Shown in pieces: positions 21,240-32,909 of a stretch of DNA of 64,000 bases (the stretch's first letter is position 1; each line of letters opens with the position of its first letter). Below the pieces are notes generated by a model, which did not search any database, was not told where the DNA came from, and worked only from the letters and a program-made list of their open reading frames with translations. The translations under genes and the position numbers were made by a program. The stretch is from Anthopleura xanthogrammica (Eukaryota; Cnidaria; Anthozoa; Actiniaria; Actiniidae), in the NCBI GenBank assembly GCA_964019055.1, contig OZ025213.1, positions 11,273,351-11,337,350 of the forward strand, in the 5' to 3' direction.

Positions 21240-21368
21240 CTAGCAGCAGCATTTCGGAATGCAGCTCAATTTGGAGTGCAAAAAAATGAACAAAACGATG
21301 GGTTTTCAATTCTCAGAAGATTAATTTTATTTTGTTTTTTCCTTCCAAGTTGAGCTGCTTTGACTGAA
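21240..21368. mobile_element. MITE family M1 copy (diverged)
   Basis: GCAGCTCAATTTGGAGTGCA and the inverted TTCCTTCCAAGTTGAGCTGC TTTGACTG. The terminal TAGACC ends are not preserved. Confidence 0.65.
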
Positions 21369-21385
21369 AACCCTATTTTTCAGGG

Positions 21386-22195
21386 GAGTATACACCACAA
21401 ACACCAGGCACATGGCCATTTTTAAAATCGGGAAAGACTCCGTGCAAATTCCCCCTTCATAATTTATTAGCAGGAAATTGCTCATGGCATTGGGACAGTG
21501 TAAGTACAAACATGGAGTAGTACTATCTACACCGATCCTGTTACCAGATAATATTTCACCGATAATGATTGAGTGAACATTACTTCTGGCAACAAGGTGA
21601 TGTCTCAAGACCTAATAATACTTGTGGGATGACCATGATCTAAACTGCGCATGTCAACAACAGCAAACAATCTATATATAGACCCCTTGCAGCACTTTGG
21701 AATTCGGCTCAATTTGGAAGACAAAACAATAGGTTTCCAATTCTCAGGGTTTTGGAATTCTTTTGTTTTGTCTTCCAACATTGAGGTTGCTTTGACGTAA
21801 CGTGCAATGGTTCTATCAGTCGTAACTGATAAACGTTATTTCTCACATACCTCAGTCTTTTCAGGCGACTATACCACATAACCCCTTTCCCAACTCAGGA
21901 ACCTGTTTGGAAATCTTCCAGGAGAAGAATTGGGGCTAAACAGATTTATTATACAGAGGAAACATATCCCATATTTCCCTGAATATTCAATTTTTAGGGG
22001 AACTTTCCCCTTGGCATTTGGACAGTGTAAGTACACATGGACTCAGTAGTACTTTATACACCGACACTGCTACCAGATAATAATTATCCGTTAGAAATTG
22101 ACTGAACACTATTGCTGGAAACAAGGTGATATCTCAAAACCCAGTAACACTTGTGGGATGTCCATGACCTAAACTGCGCATGGCAACAACAACAT
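21386..22195. repeat. Direct duplication of about 290 bp split by an M1 MITE
   Basis: The blocks at about 21386-21660 and 21880-22195 share TGGGACAGTGTAAGTACA (TTGGACAGTGTAAGTACA in the second), CTACCAGATAATAATT-type sequence, CAACAAGGTGATGTCTCAA and CTTGTGGGATG..CATGA followed by CTAAACTGCGCATG. The second copy is diverged. No coding potential was recognised. Confidence 0.7.
21679..21815. mobile_element. MITE family M1 copy
   Basis: Terminal TAGACCCCTTGCAGCACTTT and the matching end AACGTGCAATGGTTCTA. The internal arms are GGCTCAATTTGGAAGACAAA and TTTTGTCTTCCAACATTGAG. One of the copies that defines both ends of the family. Confidence 0.8.
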
Positions 22196-22424
22196 TTCAC
22201 GACGACTCTTCCAAATGGTTTTATTCAGTCATATTTTAAATTTCAGATCTAGATAGTTTAAGTGCTTTTTTATTAATATATTTTTAACAATCAGTTCTCA
22301 TGAACATCCATGTTGATGCTGCAATCTGAAAATAATAAACATGAAAATAAATGAAATTAGTAAAATCGATAAAAAGTTATGGCGAGTAGACGTTACATGA
22401 TTGGTTGTTAAACTGAATGATGTT

Positions 22425-24470
22425 GTATGATGATGATACATGATGACGCATGATGATGATACATGATGATGATACATGATGATGATACATGATGATGATA
22501 ATACATGATGATGATACATGATGATGATGCATGATGATGATACATGATGATGATGATACATGATGATGATGATACATGATGATGATGATACATAATGATG
22601 ATACATGATGATACATGATGATGATGATACATGATGATGATACATGATGATGATACATGATGATGATGATACATGATGATGATACATGATGATGACACAT
22701 GATGATGATGATACATAATGGTAATTGAACTAAGTGGAGTGCAATTTGGTCTGATATCAAACGCGTGATAACAAAATCACACGACCGCGTAGCGGGAGTG
22801 TGATTTGTAATCGCAAGTTTGATATCAGACCAAAATTGCACGACACGAAGTTCAATTATCACTTTATTATATCCATTTTGAAATCATACTAGATAGACAC
22901 TAAATTTGTGATAAATACAAAAGTATTTATTAACAAATAGCCACTGATTGGTTACCTTTTCTAGTGTTGCATTGTGATTGGCTGACAAAAAGATGCGATT
23001 CCGACTCAAAATAGTGCGATTCGTGCTTGAATCAATCTACTGAGAGCCAATCAGATTACAGGATTTGCTAGTGATTTCAAAATGGATATAATAAATGATG
23101 ATACATGATGATGATACATGATGATGATACATGATGATGATACATGATGATACATGATGGTGATACATGATGATGATACATGATGATGATGCATGATGAT
23201 GATACATGATGATGATGATACATGATGATGATACATGATGATGATACATGATGATGATACATGATGATGATACATGATGATGATGATACATGATGATGAT
23301 ACATGATGATGACACATGATGATGATGATACATAATGGTAATTGAACTAAGTGGAGTGCAATTTGGTCTGATATCAAACGCGTGATAACAAAATCACACG
23401 ACCGCGTAGCGGGAGTGTGATTTGTAATCGCAAGTTTGATATCAGACCAAAATTGCACGACACGAAGTTCAATTATCACTTTATTATATCCATTTTGAAA
23501 TCATACTAGATAGACACTAAATTTGTGATAAATACAAAAGTATTTATTAACAAATAGCCACTGATTGGTTACCTTTTCTAGTGTTGCATTGTGATTGGCT
23601 GACAAAAAGATGCGATTCCGACTCAAAATAGTGCGATTCGTGCTTGAATCAATCTACTGAGAGCCAATCAGATTACAGGATTTGCTAGTGATTTCAAAAT
23701 GGATATAATAAATGATGATACATGATGATGATACATGATGATGATACATGATGATGATACATGATGATACATGATGGTGATACATGATGATGATACATGA
23801 TGATGATACATGATGATGATACATGATGATGATGATACATGATGATGATACATGATGATGATACATGATGATGATACATGATGATGATACATGATGATGA
23901 TACATGATGATGATACATGATGATGATACATGATGATGATACATGATGATGATACATGATGATGATACATGATGATGATACATGATGATGATGCATGATG
24001 ATACATGATGATGATGCATGATGATGATACATGATGATGATGATACATGATGATGATACATGATGATACATGATGATGATGCATGATGATGATACATGAT
24101 GATGATGATACATGATGATAATACATGATGATGATGCATGATGATGATACATGATGATGATGCATGATGATGATACATGATGATGATACATGATGATACA
24201 TGATGATGATGCATGATGATGATACATGATGATGATGATACATGATGATGATACATGATGATGATGCATGATGATGATACATGATGATGATGCATGATGA
24301 TGATACATGATGATGATACATGATGATACATGATGATGATGCATGATGATGATACATGATGATGATACATGATGATGATACATGATGATGATACATGAGG
24401 ATGATACATGATGATGATACATGATGATGATACATGAAGATGATGATACATGATGATGATGATACATGAC
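22425..24470. repeat. TACATGATGATGA satellite array with a 617-bp internal duplication
   Basis: Three stretches (about 22425-22720, 23095-23335, 23712-24470) consist of 9-15 bp units TACATGATGATG(ATG), with TGC variants. Between them, a block of about 375 bp (22720-23095) is repeated almost exactly at 23337-23712, an offset of 617 bp. That block is palindromic: TGGTCTGATATCAAACGCGT against AAGTTTGATATCAGACCAAA. Histidine- and serine-rich minus-strand frames come from the array only. Confidence 0.9.
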
Positions 24471-25743
24471 AATAATAAAGATTTGCAGAAAAGAAATTTG
24501 TCAGCTCCAAAATTTCGGGTGTTCCACTTCTTCTCCTGCACCAAACCCAAGAAGTAAATCCAAGTAAACCCCAAAAATTTCCCCGTCCCTTCCCTCCCAG
24601 GCGATAAATAATGGCCAGTCTTTATGAAAATGAAAATATTCATAAGTCTATTTTTTTACCCCATAGTGTTACCAAACTTTTACGAAATATAATGATACTG
24701 AGATAATTATTTTCAAAAATCTGATTCTATTTGTGTTTGTTGATGTTCAAGACTCTGCATGTAGAATATCCTGGGGTCAAACAAATAACTAACCCATTGA
24801 CGATATATATTTTTATTACAAAGTTGTCTGTGGGAAGGCTCATTGCCATAGCAACCTGCGTATAAATACATCTTGGAGAGCTTTGTTAAAAATCAATTAT
24901 TTGAAATGATTTAAAAAATCTCTGGGAGAACGAAAATTACCAAATTGATAGTGAAGCAGCTGTAACCTTACGCGGTAAGTACCAGACGAATTTTTAACCG
25001 CGTTCAAAGAGTTATACATTTAGGCGTTTCGCTTACATGGAACTGTGCTATTTGGACAAAAATTCAAAGACCTAGTCGTGCAAATAAAAGAGTAGGTTTA
25101 GGGCGTAAATGGTATAAACTGGTCAAATTGAAACAACCTCTGGGCTCATCTTAGAGAGGACATCGCCGCAAATACAGTCAATAGAAAATTTTCATTGTTA
25201 ATTTGTTTGTCATTTTTAAACACTGCATATAGAATAATTAATTTTCAATACAATAGCAGCTTGTGGTTGAATTTTCATGCGATCGTTTTTTAAATGAAGT
25301 CTTGAATTTCAATGTCCTTTAAAAATATATTAGGTTAACCTCGTTAACAAAGATGCCGAAATGGACTAATGAAGTCTGTGAATTATCCATTTAATATATC
25401 ATTAGGATTGCGGCCGATTATTCATATAACCGTTTTGTTTGTTTTCCCTTTCTTTATTGTTAGTATTTTGTCTATATTTCTGTCGTCCTGTTGTTTGTTT
25501 TCACACGGAGTTTGACGTATTTAAGTGGTTCTTCGATGCAATTCTGTGAGGCTTGTGTATGACTCATTAATGTTTGTGAGCATGGAGGCGACTTGTCATT
25601 CGTGTGCAAGGAGAAAAGATTTTATCGTTGTCAGTACTATTAAGTTAAGAATGTAGAACTATTAACTCAAGAAAACAGGACGCCTTTTAAAAATTTCAGT
25701 TAAAATACGTCGCTCTCGGTTGCTGGTAAAATAGAAACCAGGA
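24471..25743. other. Intergenic sequence upstream of the 221-aa gene
   Basis: AT-rich sequence with no recognised exon. It contains one isolated copy of the AACCTCTGGGCT repeat word (about 25135). The promoter of the downstream gene is probably within the last 250 bp, but I could not place a TATA box. Confidence 0.4.
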
Positions 25744-26409
25744 ATGGATCGGAGGACAGAACCAGGAAGTCACAGAAATAGCATTTCTAGTCAGGAGTTT
25801 GAAAATGTCAAGAAAAGAAGGATTGAAACTCTTCCTCCAATTCTACTGAAAAAGCATTGTCCACAAAGCGAAAGTGGTTTTGAGCTCTCCGAAAGCAAAA
25901 TAATTCCTACACTTACCTATCCTTACACTAATTATGAGAAAAAAGGAAAAATCTCATTCAGAGAACACAGATTGGAACGGTTCACTCGAGCAGATGAATT
26001 ACCCCTTGGACTGGCATTGAAGTTAACGAGAGATGTAATCAAAATGGAAAGACGGATAAAAGAAGAATCCATGATGAAAGAAATTAGAAAAAACAGGAAA
26101 GAATACGAGACGCAGAAGAATAAAGCTGTTACGGACAGGCTTGCAAGTGTGAGTCGAGGGATTGCTGCTTTACATACTTCACAAGGCGGCTTCTCGTATT
26201 TCCCGCCATTCGACAACAAACACGACAAAGCTGCCACATCGAAGAACCGTGAAAACTTCGTGGCAACAGTGAACCAGGAACGATTAAGTGTTAATAAAAA
26301 GATGGCTTTGGATAAAATGAGGGAATTTGGGCTTCGATACAAGGTCCATGCCAGAGAAAATAGCTGCCGAAACACAGATAACAAAGCATATCATTTAACT
26401 GAACGGTAA
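25744..26409 (+). CDS. Single-exon basic protein of unknown function, 221 aa
   Basis: One uninterrupted ATG-to-stop frame. I do not recognise the family. The protein is basic and polar, with no signal peptide or membrane segment. Residues about 98-130 (VIKMERRIKEESMMKEIRK region) look helical or coiled-coil. A short motif LPPILLKKH lies near residue 30. The codon pattern and long open frame, together with an AATAAA at about 26569, support a real gene. It is the first of three neighbouring intronless orphan genes, on the same strand as the third and opposite to the second. It could be a taxon-restricted gene or an old retrocopy; no function is proposed. Confidence 0.65.
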   Translation: MDRRTEPGSHRNSISSQEFENVKKRRIETLPPILLKKHCPQSESGFELSESKIIPTLTYPYTNYEKKGKISFREHRLERFTRADELPLGLALKLTRDVIKMERRIKEESMMKEIRKNRKEYETQKNKAVTDRLASVSRGIAALHTSQGGFSYFPPFDNKHDKAATSKNRENFVATVNQERLSVNKKMALDKMREFGLRYKVHARENSCRNTDNKAYHLTER

Positions 26410-27331
26410 AACCATTACATAAACACAAGAAAAGGAGGAAACTCCACTCATTTGGAAGAAAGCCCAGTGTTAAACGTTAAATAATCATATAGTAACATCG
26501 CTTGTCGAGTTTTTCAGTTAAAAGCTATGTGAAAAAATAGTTTAGCGGTTTCCATGGAGACTAGTAAAATAAAGGGGTTATGTGGGTCCGCGGGAAAACA
26601 TCTTGTAACAAAAACGTTCTCAGTCAACAAAGCAGCAGCATCGAATCTATGCTTCCTTAAAGGTAACTAGGCAAAATCAATGTGAATACTATAAAATTAT
26701 ATAATTATGGATGATTATTAGCAACTTATTGGAATCAAGCCAAGGGTGGTTTAGCAGTAGTGCTCTCGCCTCTGAGTAGAGTTTGTAGGATATCTCCTCC
26801 AAGGTCTCCATTTTTCCTTCCTCCGCAAAACCTGGCAGCCGGCTAAAGCTTAAATTGTAATTTGATCTGCGAGTATAGCCTTACCCTGATTTTCTCCCGG
26901 GCTTTCTCCACCCCTCCCCTCAAGACAGCAGTAGATGTTCTTCACCAGTCAAACCATATTTAAGAGTACGTACAATGTACAATAACACATCTACTGATTT
27001 AGTTTAATGAATAATTTATACATATAACACGTTGAAATAAAAACAAGCATTAGTCAGACAGAATTTCTAGTCATTATTTTATGTTGTGACTTATTTTTAC
27101 GTTGTGGACAATAAAAGATTCTTATAATATAACAATAGTTAGGAAGTAACCTGACGGTTAAATGATCTAATTGAGCAACTTGGATTATGAACAGAAAACC
27201 AATAGACTAATGAAAAAAACGTCTTAAGAGATATTTAAGTGCTTCTTGTTGCCATAGTTCCCATAGAGCAGGTTTTTCGTTTTTTTTTTTCTTCAGGATT
27301 TTAAAAACTTAAAGTTCTTTACAGATTATAT
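26410..27331. other. Intergenic, with a degenerate SINE
   Basis: Region between two intronless genes. 26743-26900 holds a decayed tRNA-like SINE (GGGTGGTTTAGCAGTAGTGC, then TCTCCATTTTTCCTTCCTCC). The rest is AT-rich with no further feature seen. Confidence 0.5.
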
Positions 27332-28024
27332 TTACAGGGAGCAAGAATTTGCAGAAGATCTTGACTTCATTTTGTGTCGTTTTACAAAGTCTCTCTGAAT
27401 GTCATGTAGTTTGTCTTTCATGTTATTGTAATCACCTTGCGCCTCTAGGCAACTGCTGCAATTATCCATCGTTTTTTCGTACTTTTTCCCCAAGTAAAGG
27501 CTTTCCTCATGTTTTTTGTGCAGTTCTTTTTGCTTCAATCGCTGTTTACTTGTCGGCTGAGGCGAGGGAGTCGGCTTGAAGTAAGAATACTTTGCTCGTG
27601 TGATATTCTGGGAATGTCGTTCAAAAGTAAGTTCACGTTGCATTGCGTAATTGTTATCCATTTTACACTCCATTTTTTCGCCATTTTTGCCATCGACTTC
27701 AATCTGCAAGTAATTAGGGCACTTCTGGCTTATTTTCGGGAGCTTCTCCGTAGTGGAATCATCATAGTTTATGACTCCAACTTCACAGCTCGCATGAAAC
27801 CGTACACGGAGATCTATAACTGGTAGAATGGGAGATGTTTTTTGTTGTGCTACCTCTTTTTCTTTTGTTCCCTTGCTTCTTTCTTTTAAAATCGAAGGTA
27901 ATCCTTCATATTCTTTGTCCCTGTTCTTTCGTTTTGTTCTCTTGTTCTTCAGTTCCGCCTCTCGAGGATTGTTACATGACTGTACGACTGGTAACATCTT
28001 GTTCTCGCTCTTGTAGTCAACCAT
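27332..28024 (-). CDS. Single-exon basic protein of unknown function, 230 aa
   Basis: An uninterrupted frame starting MVDYKSENK. Lysine-rich, no signal peptide, no membrane segment and no domain I recognise. It has a basic patch (KNKRTKRKNR, about residues 26-35), a short LPSILKERS motif reminiscent of LPPILLKKH in the 221-aa neighbour, a central ILPVIDLRVRF segment that may be a beta strand, and a charged C-terminal half (KQRLKQKELHKKHEES) likely to be helical. The shared motif and intron-free structure hint at relation with the neighbour, but the similarity is too weak to claim. A nuclear or cytoskeletal role is possible but not shown. Confidence 0.6.
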   Translation of the reverse strand: MVDYKSENKMLPVVQSCNNPREAELKNKRTKRKNRDKEYEGLPSILKERSKGTKEKEVAQQKTSPILPVIDLRVRFHASCEVGVINYDDSTTEKLPKISQKCPNYLQIEVDGKNGEKMECKMDNNYAMQRELTFERHSQNITRAKYSYFKPTPSPQPTSKQRLKQKELHKKHEESLYLGKKYEKTMDNCSSCLEAQGDYNNMKDKLHDIQRDFVKRHKMKSRSSANSCSL

Positions 28025-30623
28025 AAATCTCTTTCCCGTTTCGCTTGCTTTTGGCCTTCAGTTTAGCATTCTTATTCACCTTGTAGATAACCGAGATAAC
28101 GTACTTAGATGTCATAAGTAAGTTCAGTTTGTTAATTAATAAAGGAGCTCGTTCCGTTGGCCAAAACCAACTGGCTTACTCATCTACAATGTCACTTCTC
28201 GATGTTAAATATGACAGCAGATATCTTAGTCTTGACAGAATTGTAATAAAATCAGGAGAAGAAATTATCAAGAATCCACTACAAACAGTAATGTGTTCTT
28301 GCCCGACTAACGGACACACACAGAACTAACACAGCTATTTTCCCGACACACCTGCTGCTTTGAGGATTCCAGTTATGGCAAGACTGGAATTAGTGTTAGT
28401 TTTCAGGATAATCTAAATGACTTCCAATGCTAAATTTCAACCAATATTTTGATAACAACCAAAGGGAGTTGCAATTAATTTTAACTAAAAGGTAAACAAA
28501 TGTAAAGAAAACATTATTTCATTAGTTCACTAGTTCACACGCATTCATCGAAATCATTAAAAATTTAGATGCTTTTCGCGGCTTTTTGGTTCTATTATAA
28601 ATGGAGTGATTCGATTGGTCAATCCTCAGTGACGTCACTTTTTTTAGTTTTGCTTTATATGGAGTGATTTAATTGGTCAATCCTCAATTACGCCACCTTT
28701 TCTGCTTTACATGTAGTTTCCTCTGCTTTATATGGACTAATCCTCTGCTTTGAGTAGAGTGATCCTATTGGTGAATCCTCAATGATGTCATTCAGCTATC
28801 TTTCAAAAGTGTGAGGCCCCGGGTGTGAGGCAGGCTTAGGCAGATAAAGATGATTTCGATAGCTAAATATCGAAGTTTGTCGGTCCAAGGGGTCCATGCA
28901 AACACCAAGGGATTATAATAGAGATTATGGAAACTGGACACGAAGTGATAATTAGTCATTAGTTTAAAGTTTAAAACGAATTACAGAGATGTGGCGCAAT
29001 GTGGTCTGAAGTTCACACGGTGTCTCAACTTCTGTGGATATCTCGGGGTTTTTTGATATTTTGGGATTAACTTATAAAACTCCGGGTTCTAATCCCGACG
29101 GAAATGAAATGCGGATCTTCTTGTTTAGTTTTCAAGTGATTGACTAATGTTATTCTCATTTTTATATCTCAACATTCCACCTCAAAAAAAAACCAAAAAA
29201 AAAACAACCAAACAAACAAAAAAAGAAAGAAAAAGCAAACAAAAACGAACAAACAAAAAACAACAAAATAACCCAACTGAACGAAAAACAAACAAAAACA
29301 GAAACAAGCAAACAGACCAAACCAAAGCAACAACAAAAATCAACACTAAAAAATAGGCGTTTGCAATAAATAAATTTTCAAGTGAGTCAAAATGGCAAAC
29401 TCATGGCAGCCATTTTGGATGACAGTAACATAGGATGATAATGAACAATCTTTTGTTAAATACCACCAACCTGGCTCCGCCGGATCCTTTCCATGTAGGA
29501 AGACGTAAATAGGTAAACCGCGACCTCACGGCTGGATTTAGCTGGATTTAGCTGGATCTAAGCCAATCCACCAAAGTGACTACTGAGCCTGCTAGAATGT
29601 GCTATATTTATTTTCCTGCTTTGGTTTGTAATACGTCATGGTATATATATTAAATGAGTATGAATTATCTATTGACCGTGTTAAATAGACTCCTTGCAGC
29701 ACGTTGGAATGCAGCACAATTTGGAGGACAAAATAATAGGTTCCAATTCTCAGGAGATTGAAATTCTTTTGTTTTGTCCTCCAAATTGAGCTGCTTTCAG
29801 TTGACGTCACGTGCAAGGGGTCTATCTAGGCGCAAATAAAGATGAATAACATTAACAAAAGATGATGAGGTCGACTTGATAAAAAAACACGAAAATAGGA
29901 GAAAAGAAAAAAAGGAAAGGAATGGAAAAAGAGCAAAAAAACAGGAACAAATGAGAACAGAATGGAAAATATTTTGATGAAATTTAAATCTGTTTTCGTT
30001 TTTAAATTTCAGTTTTTGAGCAACGAAGTTGTTACTAAACAAGTATTCTAGTTGAAAACATTAAAAATATCAAGCCTCCTTTTAACCAATCAATCATAAA
30101 AAAGCAAAACAATAATAATTATTTTTAATTATTCGGATAAAATAAAAAGGGTTAAAAACTACGCTATTTTTGTTTACAATTGAAACAGCTTAATAAATAA
30201 TTTACTAAGCCATGTATTCGAAAACCAGCCTCGAACTTACACGTACACAAACCATACGAGTTTTAAATAAATAAATAAATATGTTCTTCTTGGTCTTTAA
30301 GATGGTTCACTGGAGTTTTAAGCCACTATTATCCTTGTTTATATTGATACTCAAATGACAGTAGTGTATGGTAAACCTTGCAGCAGGTACCTGTTGTTAC
30401 TCATTATACACACACCACAATCTTGGCTTAAGTTTAACATGGTTAGCCAAGCCAACAGACGCCATGGCATTATCCACTATATACGACATATTTGTCCAAC
30501 TTGTATGTCTTTAAAAATGGACTTCAAATTTTCATTTCTGAACGGTTTTTGAACAAATATATCTATTCATGAAGAGTTTTTAAAACGGTAGAAAGTTTGA
30601 AGAAGAAAAACGATAACTTTAAA
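28025..30623. other. Intergenic region with degenerate repeats and an M1 MITE
   Basis: 28590-28790 has three diverged copies of a unit with TTATATGGAGTGATTTAATT and GGTCAATCCTCA. 29180-29350 is an A-rich AAACAAAC tract. An M1 MITE lies at 29686-29824. No exon was recognised; the promoter of the 761-aa gene is presumably near 30.5 kb. Confidence 0.45.
29686..29824. mobile_element. MITE family M1 copy, both ends intact
   Basis: Starts TAGACTCCTTGCAGCACGTT and ends GACGTCACGTGCAAGGGGTC TA; the inner arms are CACAATTTGGAGGACAAAAT and TTTTGTCCTCCAAATTGAGC. It is the best reference copy for the ends of this family. Confidence 0.85.
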
Positions 30624-32909
30624 ATGTCTGGTTCTAAAGAAAATCTTCTTCGAAACAGTCACTTGTCGGCAAGCAAGGAATCTCTCGATGGACACTACTA
30701 TGGAACACAGTCGCGCCAAACGAAAGGAGAAAATCAAGGTAAAACCCAAGGAATGGAAAATAAGGGGTTTCAGGACGATCACAGAGGGCTAGAGCCTAGC
30801 TCTACAACTGAAATAAACTTTTCTTACGAGCCTCAAAGCTATCAAAAAAGAGCAACATCATTTCAGCAAAGGCCCGTGGCTTCGTCTTCGAAAGAGCCTC
30901 GTCGACACAGCTCTCCGGATCACAGTGATCATCTTCGTCAAGAAAAAATTAGATCAAGGCATGGAGCAAGACGCCGACTTTCTAGTAATATTGAAGAAGA
31001 TTTGAGGCGAAAAGCTTGTCTTAATAGTATGAAAAGACATCAAAGCGCAAATCCTCTTCCAGTTAGTGGGCAAGAGGAATATTCTTATGTTCCCTCTACT
31101 GCACAAGACAAGGGAAGGGAAATGCAATCTTACAGTGAAGACAGAGAGAAAATACAAAACTTAGATGAAGATAGAGGATCAGAAAGATCTTCAATGCATC
31201 ATGATACAAGAAACCAAAGAGAGCCTCCACTTAAACATGGCTCGTCGCAACAACAGGATAATGAGGTCCAAAATATGCAGCAAACTATCATAGCTTTGGA
31301 GAAGAACCAACTACAGCAATACAAGAAAAGGCTTACTTTAGCGCTCAGTGAAAGAGCAAAACTTACTGAAGAACTTCAGGTGTTGAGTCAAAGTTTAACT
31401 CCAAGAGAATTGGAAAGTGATCGACATTCTACTGAATCCATCTCTTTAGGGTCGAATCTTGGACACAGTCCTTCATCGACGAGAAGCGCAAGGCTTTCTT
31501 ACAGCCTGGGAGATCTAAAAGTTCCTGAGATGTACGGCGATGATGGTGATATAAGTGTTGATTATGAAAACAAACTACGCCTTCCTCCTGTACCCGGCTC
31601 TGTCCAGTCCAGTAGGAAAAAGTTGGAAATTCCAGAACTGGATCTGAGGAGTTTGAATTCCTCATTTGAGAGAGTTTCCTCAGATCATATGGAAAATCTT
31701 CCCAAAGAAAAAGGATTTGAAAAGAATAAAGAAACTCAACCCCTTAAAGGAGATAACGAAGGCAACAATGAAAATCATGGGGAAAAAGAAGAGTTTAAAA
31801 AGATGCTGGATGATATTTGGCAAGATAATCTGAGAGGAGACGTGTTAGCACAAGAGAGAAGGGAAGAGAAGAGGGAAGATAACATCGTAGATGAAAACGC
31901 CAGGGATTCTGATGTAAATAACAATGAAAAAACTACGAAAAAACGTCTGACTGTAGAGGAGTTTCTGACTAACGGAGACTCGAAGAAACAACCCAATGAA
32001 AAAGAGAAAATCCAACAACAGAGAGAGTTGAATATTTTACACGGTTACGAAGACATGAATGGTCAATCAAGGGAAACAAGAGAGTTGAATATTTTACACG
32101 GTTACGAAGACATGAATGGTCAATCAAGGGAAACAAGAGAGTTGAATATTTTACCACGTTACGAAGACATGAATGGTCAATCAAGGGCAACATCACCTGG
32201 GCTATACGAGCCTGTTGAATGCCTCTTTAGATCTCAGTCAACACAAGGAAATGATAGGGAACAACAGCAAAAAACCCCAATAGACCACGGCCAAGGACTA
32301 TTGAGACTCAAAGTCGACCACGAAAAGAGTCACGATGAAGGAAATCTAGAGAAGTATTTTACAGCTTCTACTTTACCTGTGGAGAAAAAGGAGAATAGAA
32401 AAAGAGACGATCGTTATGTAAACGAGAAAGAAGGAGAGACGAGCTTAAAGCCTTTGGGCGGGAAAGCGACTTTGAGTGAGAATCAACTACCACGAACGTC
32501 AGGAATTGGCAGACTCGGAAACGAAAGGCGGTTTAACTACATGATACCTCCTGGAACAAGATTGAATGTTGCGGCAAGTTCTGGTAACAAAAATGAAAAC
32601 TTAGGAAGAAACGAAAGAGAAAAAGGGACAGGAAGAGAAGTAGAGAGGGTTCCCTCCAACATTTCTGACAAGCTACGATATTATAGAGAAAAATTATCCA
32701 ATCGTGTGGAAGAAGAGTCGTCACGTGACTTAGCAGACGCGTATGCACGTGAAAAGGATCCGGAAAAAAAGCGGGAAATCCAGCAACAAGCTGCAAGCGA
32801 AGCGGCCATTTTGAGAAGAGAAGCTTCTGCCTTACTTTTCGAAGCAATGAACTTGGAAAGAATTTGTGATCCGAATGGACGAGTTAGACATGTGTATTTA
32901 CCACATTAG
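30624..32909 (+). CDS. Single-exon large disordered protein of unknown function, about 761 aa
   Basis: The first ATG is at 30624 (MSGSKENLLRNSH); the frame is open a little further upstream but only from TTG. Highly charged, rich in E, K, R, S, N and Q, with no signal peptide or membrane segment. It is mostly low complexity, so likely disordered. A coiled coil is probable at residues about 213-259 (IIALEKNQLQQYKKRL). A 19-residue repeat (core RELNILHGYEDMNG) occurs three times near residues 470-525. The C-terminus is another helical stretch (KKREIQQQAASEAAILRREA) and ends VRHVYLPH. I recognise no family. Stop-free length and codon use argue for a real gene. It could be a scaffold or centrosomal-type protein, but that is a guess. 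Confidence 0.75.
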   Translation: MSGSKENLLRNSHLSASKESLDGHYYGTQSRQTKGENQGKTQGMENKGFQDDHRGLEPSSTTEINFSYEPQSYQKRATSFQQRPVASSSKEPRRHSSPDHSDHLRQEKIRSRHGARRRLSSNIEEDLRRKACLNSMKRHQSANPLPVSGQEEYSYVPSTAQDKGREMQSYSEDREKIQNLDEDRGSERSSMHHDTRNQREPPLKHGSSQQQDNEVQNMQQTIIALEKNQLQQYKKRLTLALSERAKLTEELQVLSQSLTPRELESDRHSTESISLGSNLGHSPSSTRSARLSYSLGDLKVPEMYGDDGDISVDYENKLRLPPVPGSVQSSRKKLEIPELDLRSLNSSFERVSSDHMENLPKEKGFEKNKETQPLKGDNEGNNENHGEKEEFKKMLDDIWQDNLRGDVLAQERREEKREDNIVDENARDSDVNNNEKTTKKRLTVEEFLTNGDSKKQPNEKEKIQQQRELNILHGYEDMNGQSRETRELNILHGYEDMNGQSRETRELNILPRYEDMNGQSRATSPGLYEPVECLFRSQSTQGNDREQQQKTPIDHGQGLLRLKVDHEKSHDEGNLEKYFTASTLPVEKKENRKRDDRYVNEKEGETSLKPLGGKATLSENQLPRTSGIGRLGNERRFNYMIPPGTRLNVAASSGNKNENLGRNEREKGTGREVERVPSNISDKLRYYREKLSNRVEEESSRDLADAYAREKDPEKKREIQQQAASEAAILRREASALLFEAMNLERICDPNGRVRHVYLPH

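Noticed and set aside
22298..24643. His/Ser/Ile-rich frames up to 329 codons on the minus strand
   Set aside because: Translations of the TACATGATGATGA satellite in different frames; no non-repetitive coding part.
30597..30623. Upstream TTG start for the 761-aa gene
   Set aside because: Animal nuclear genes use ATG; the first in-frame ATG is 30624.
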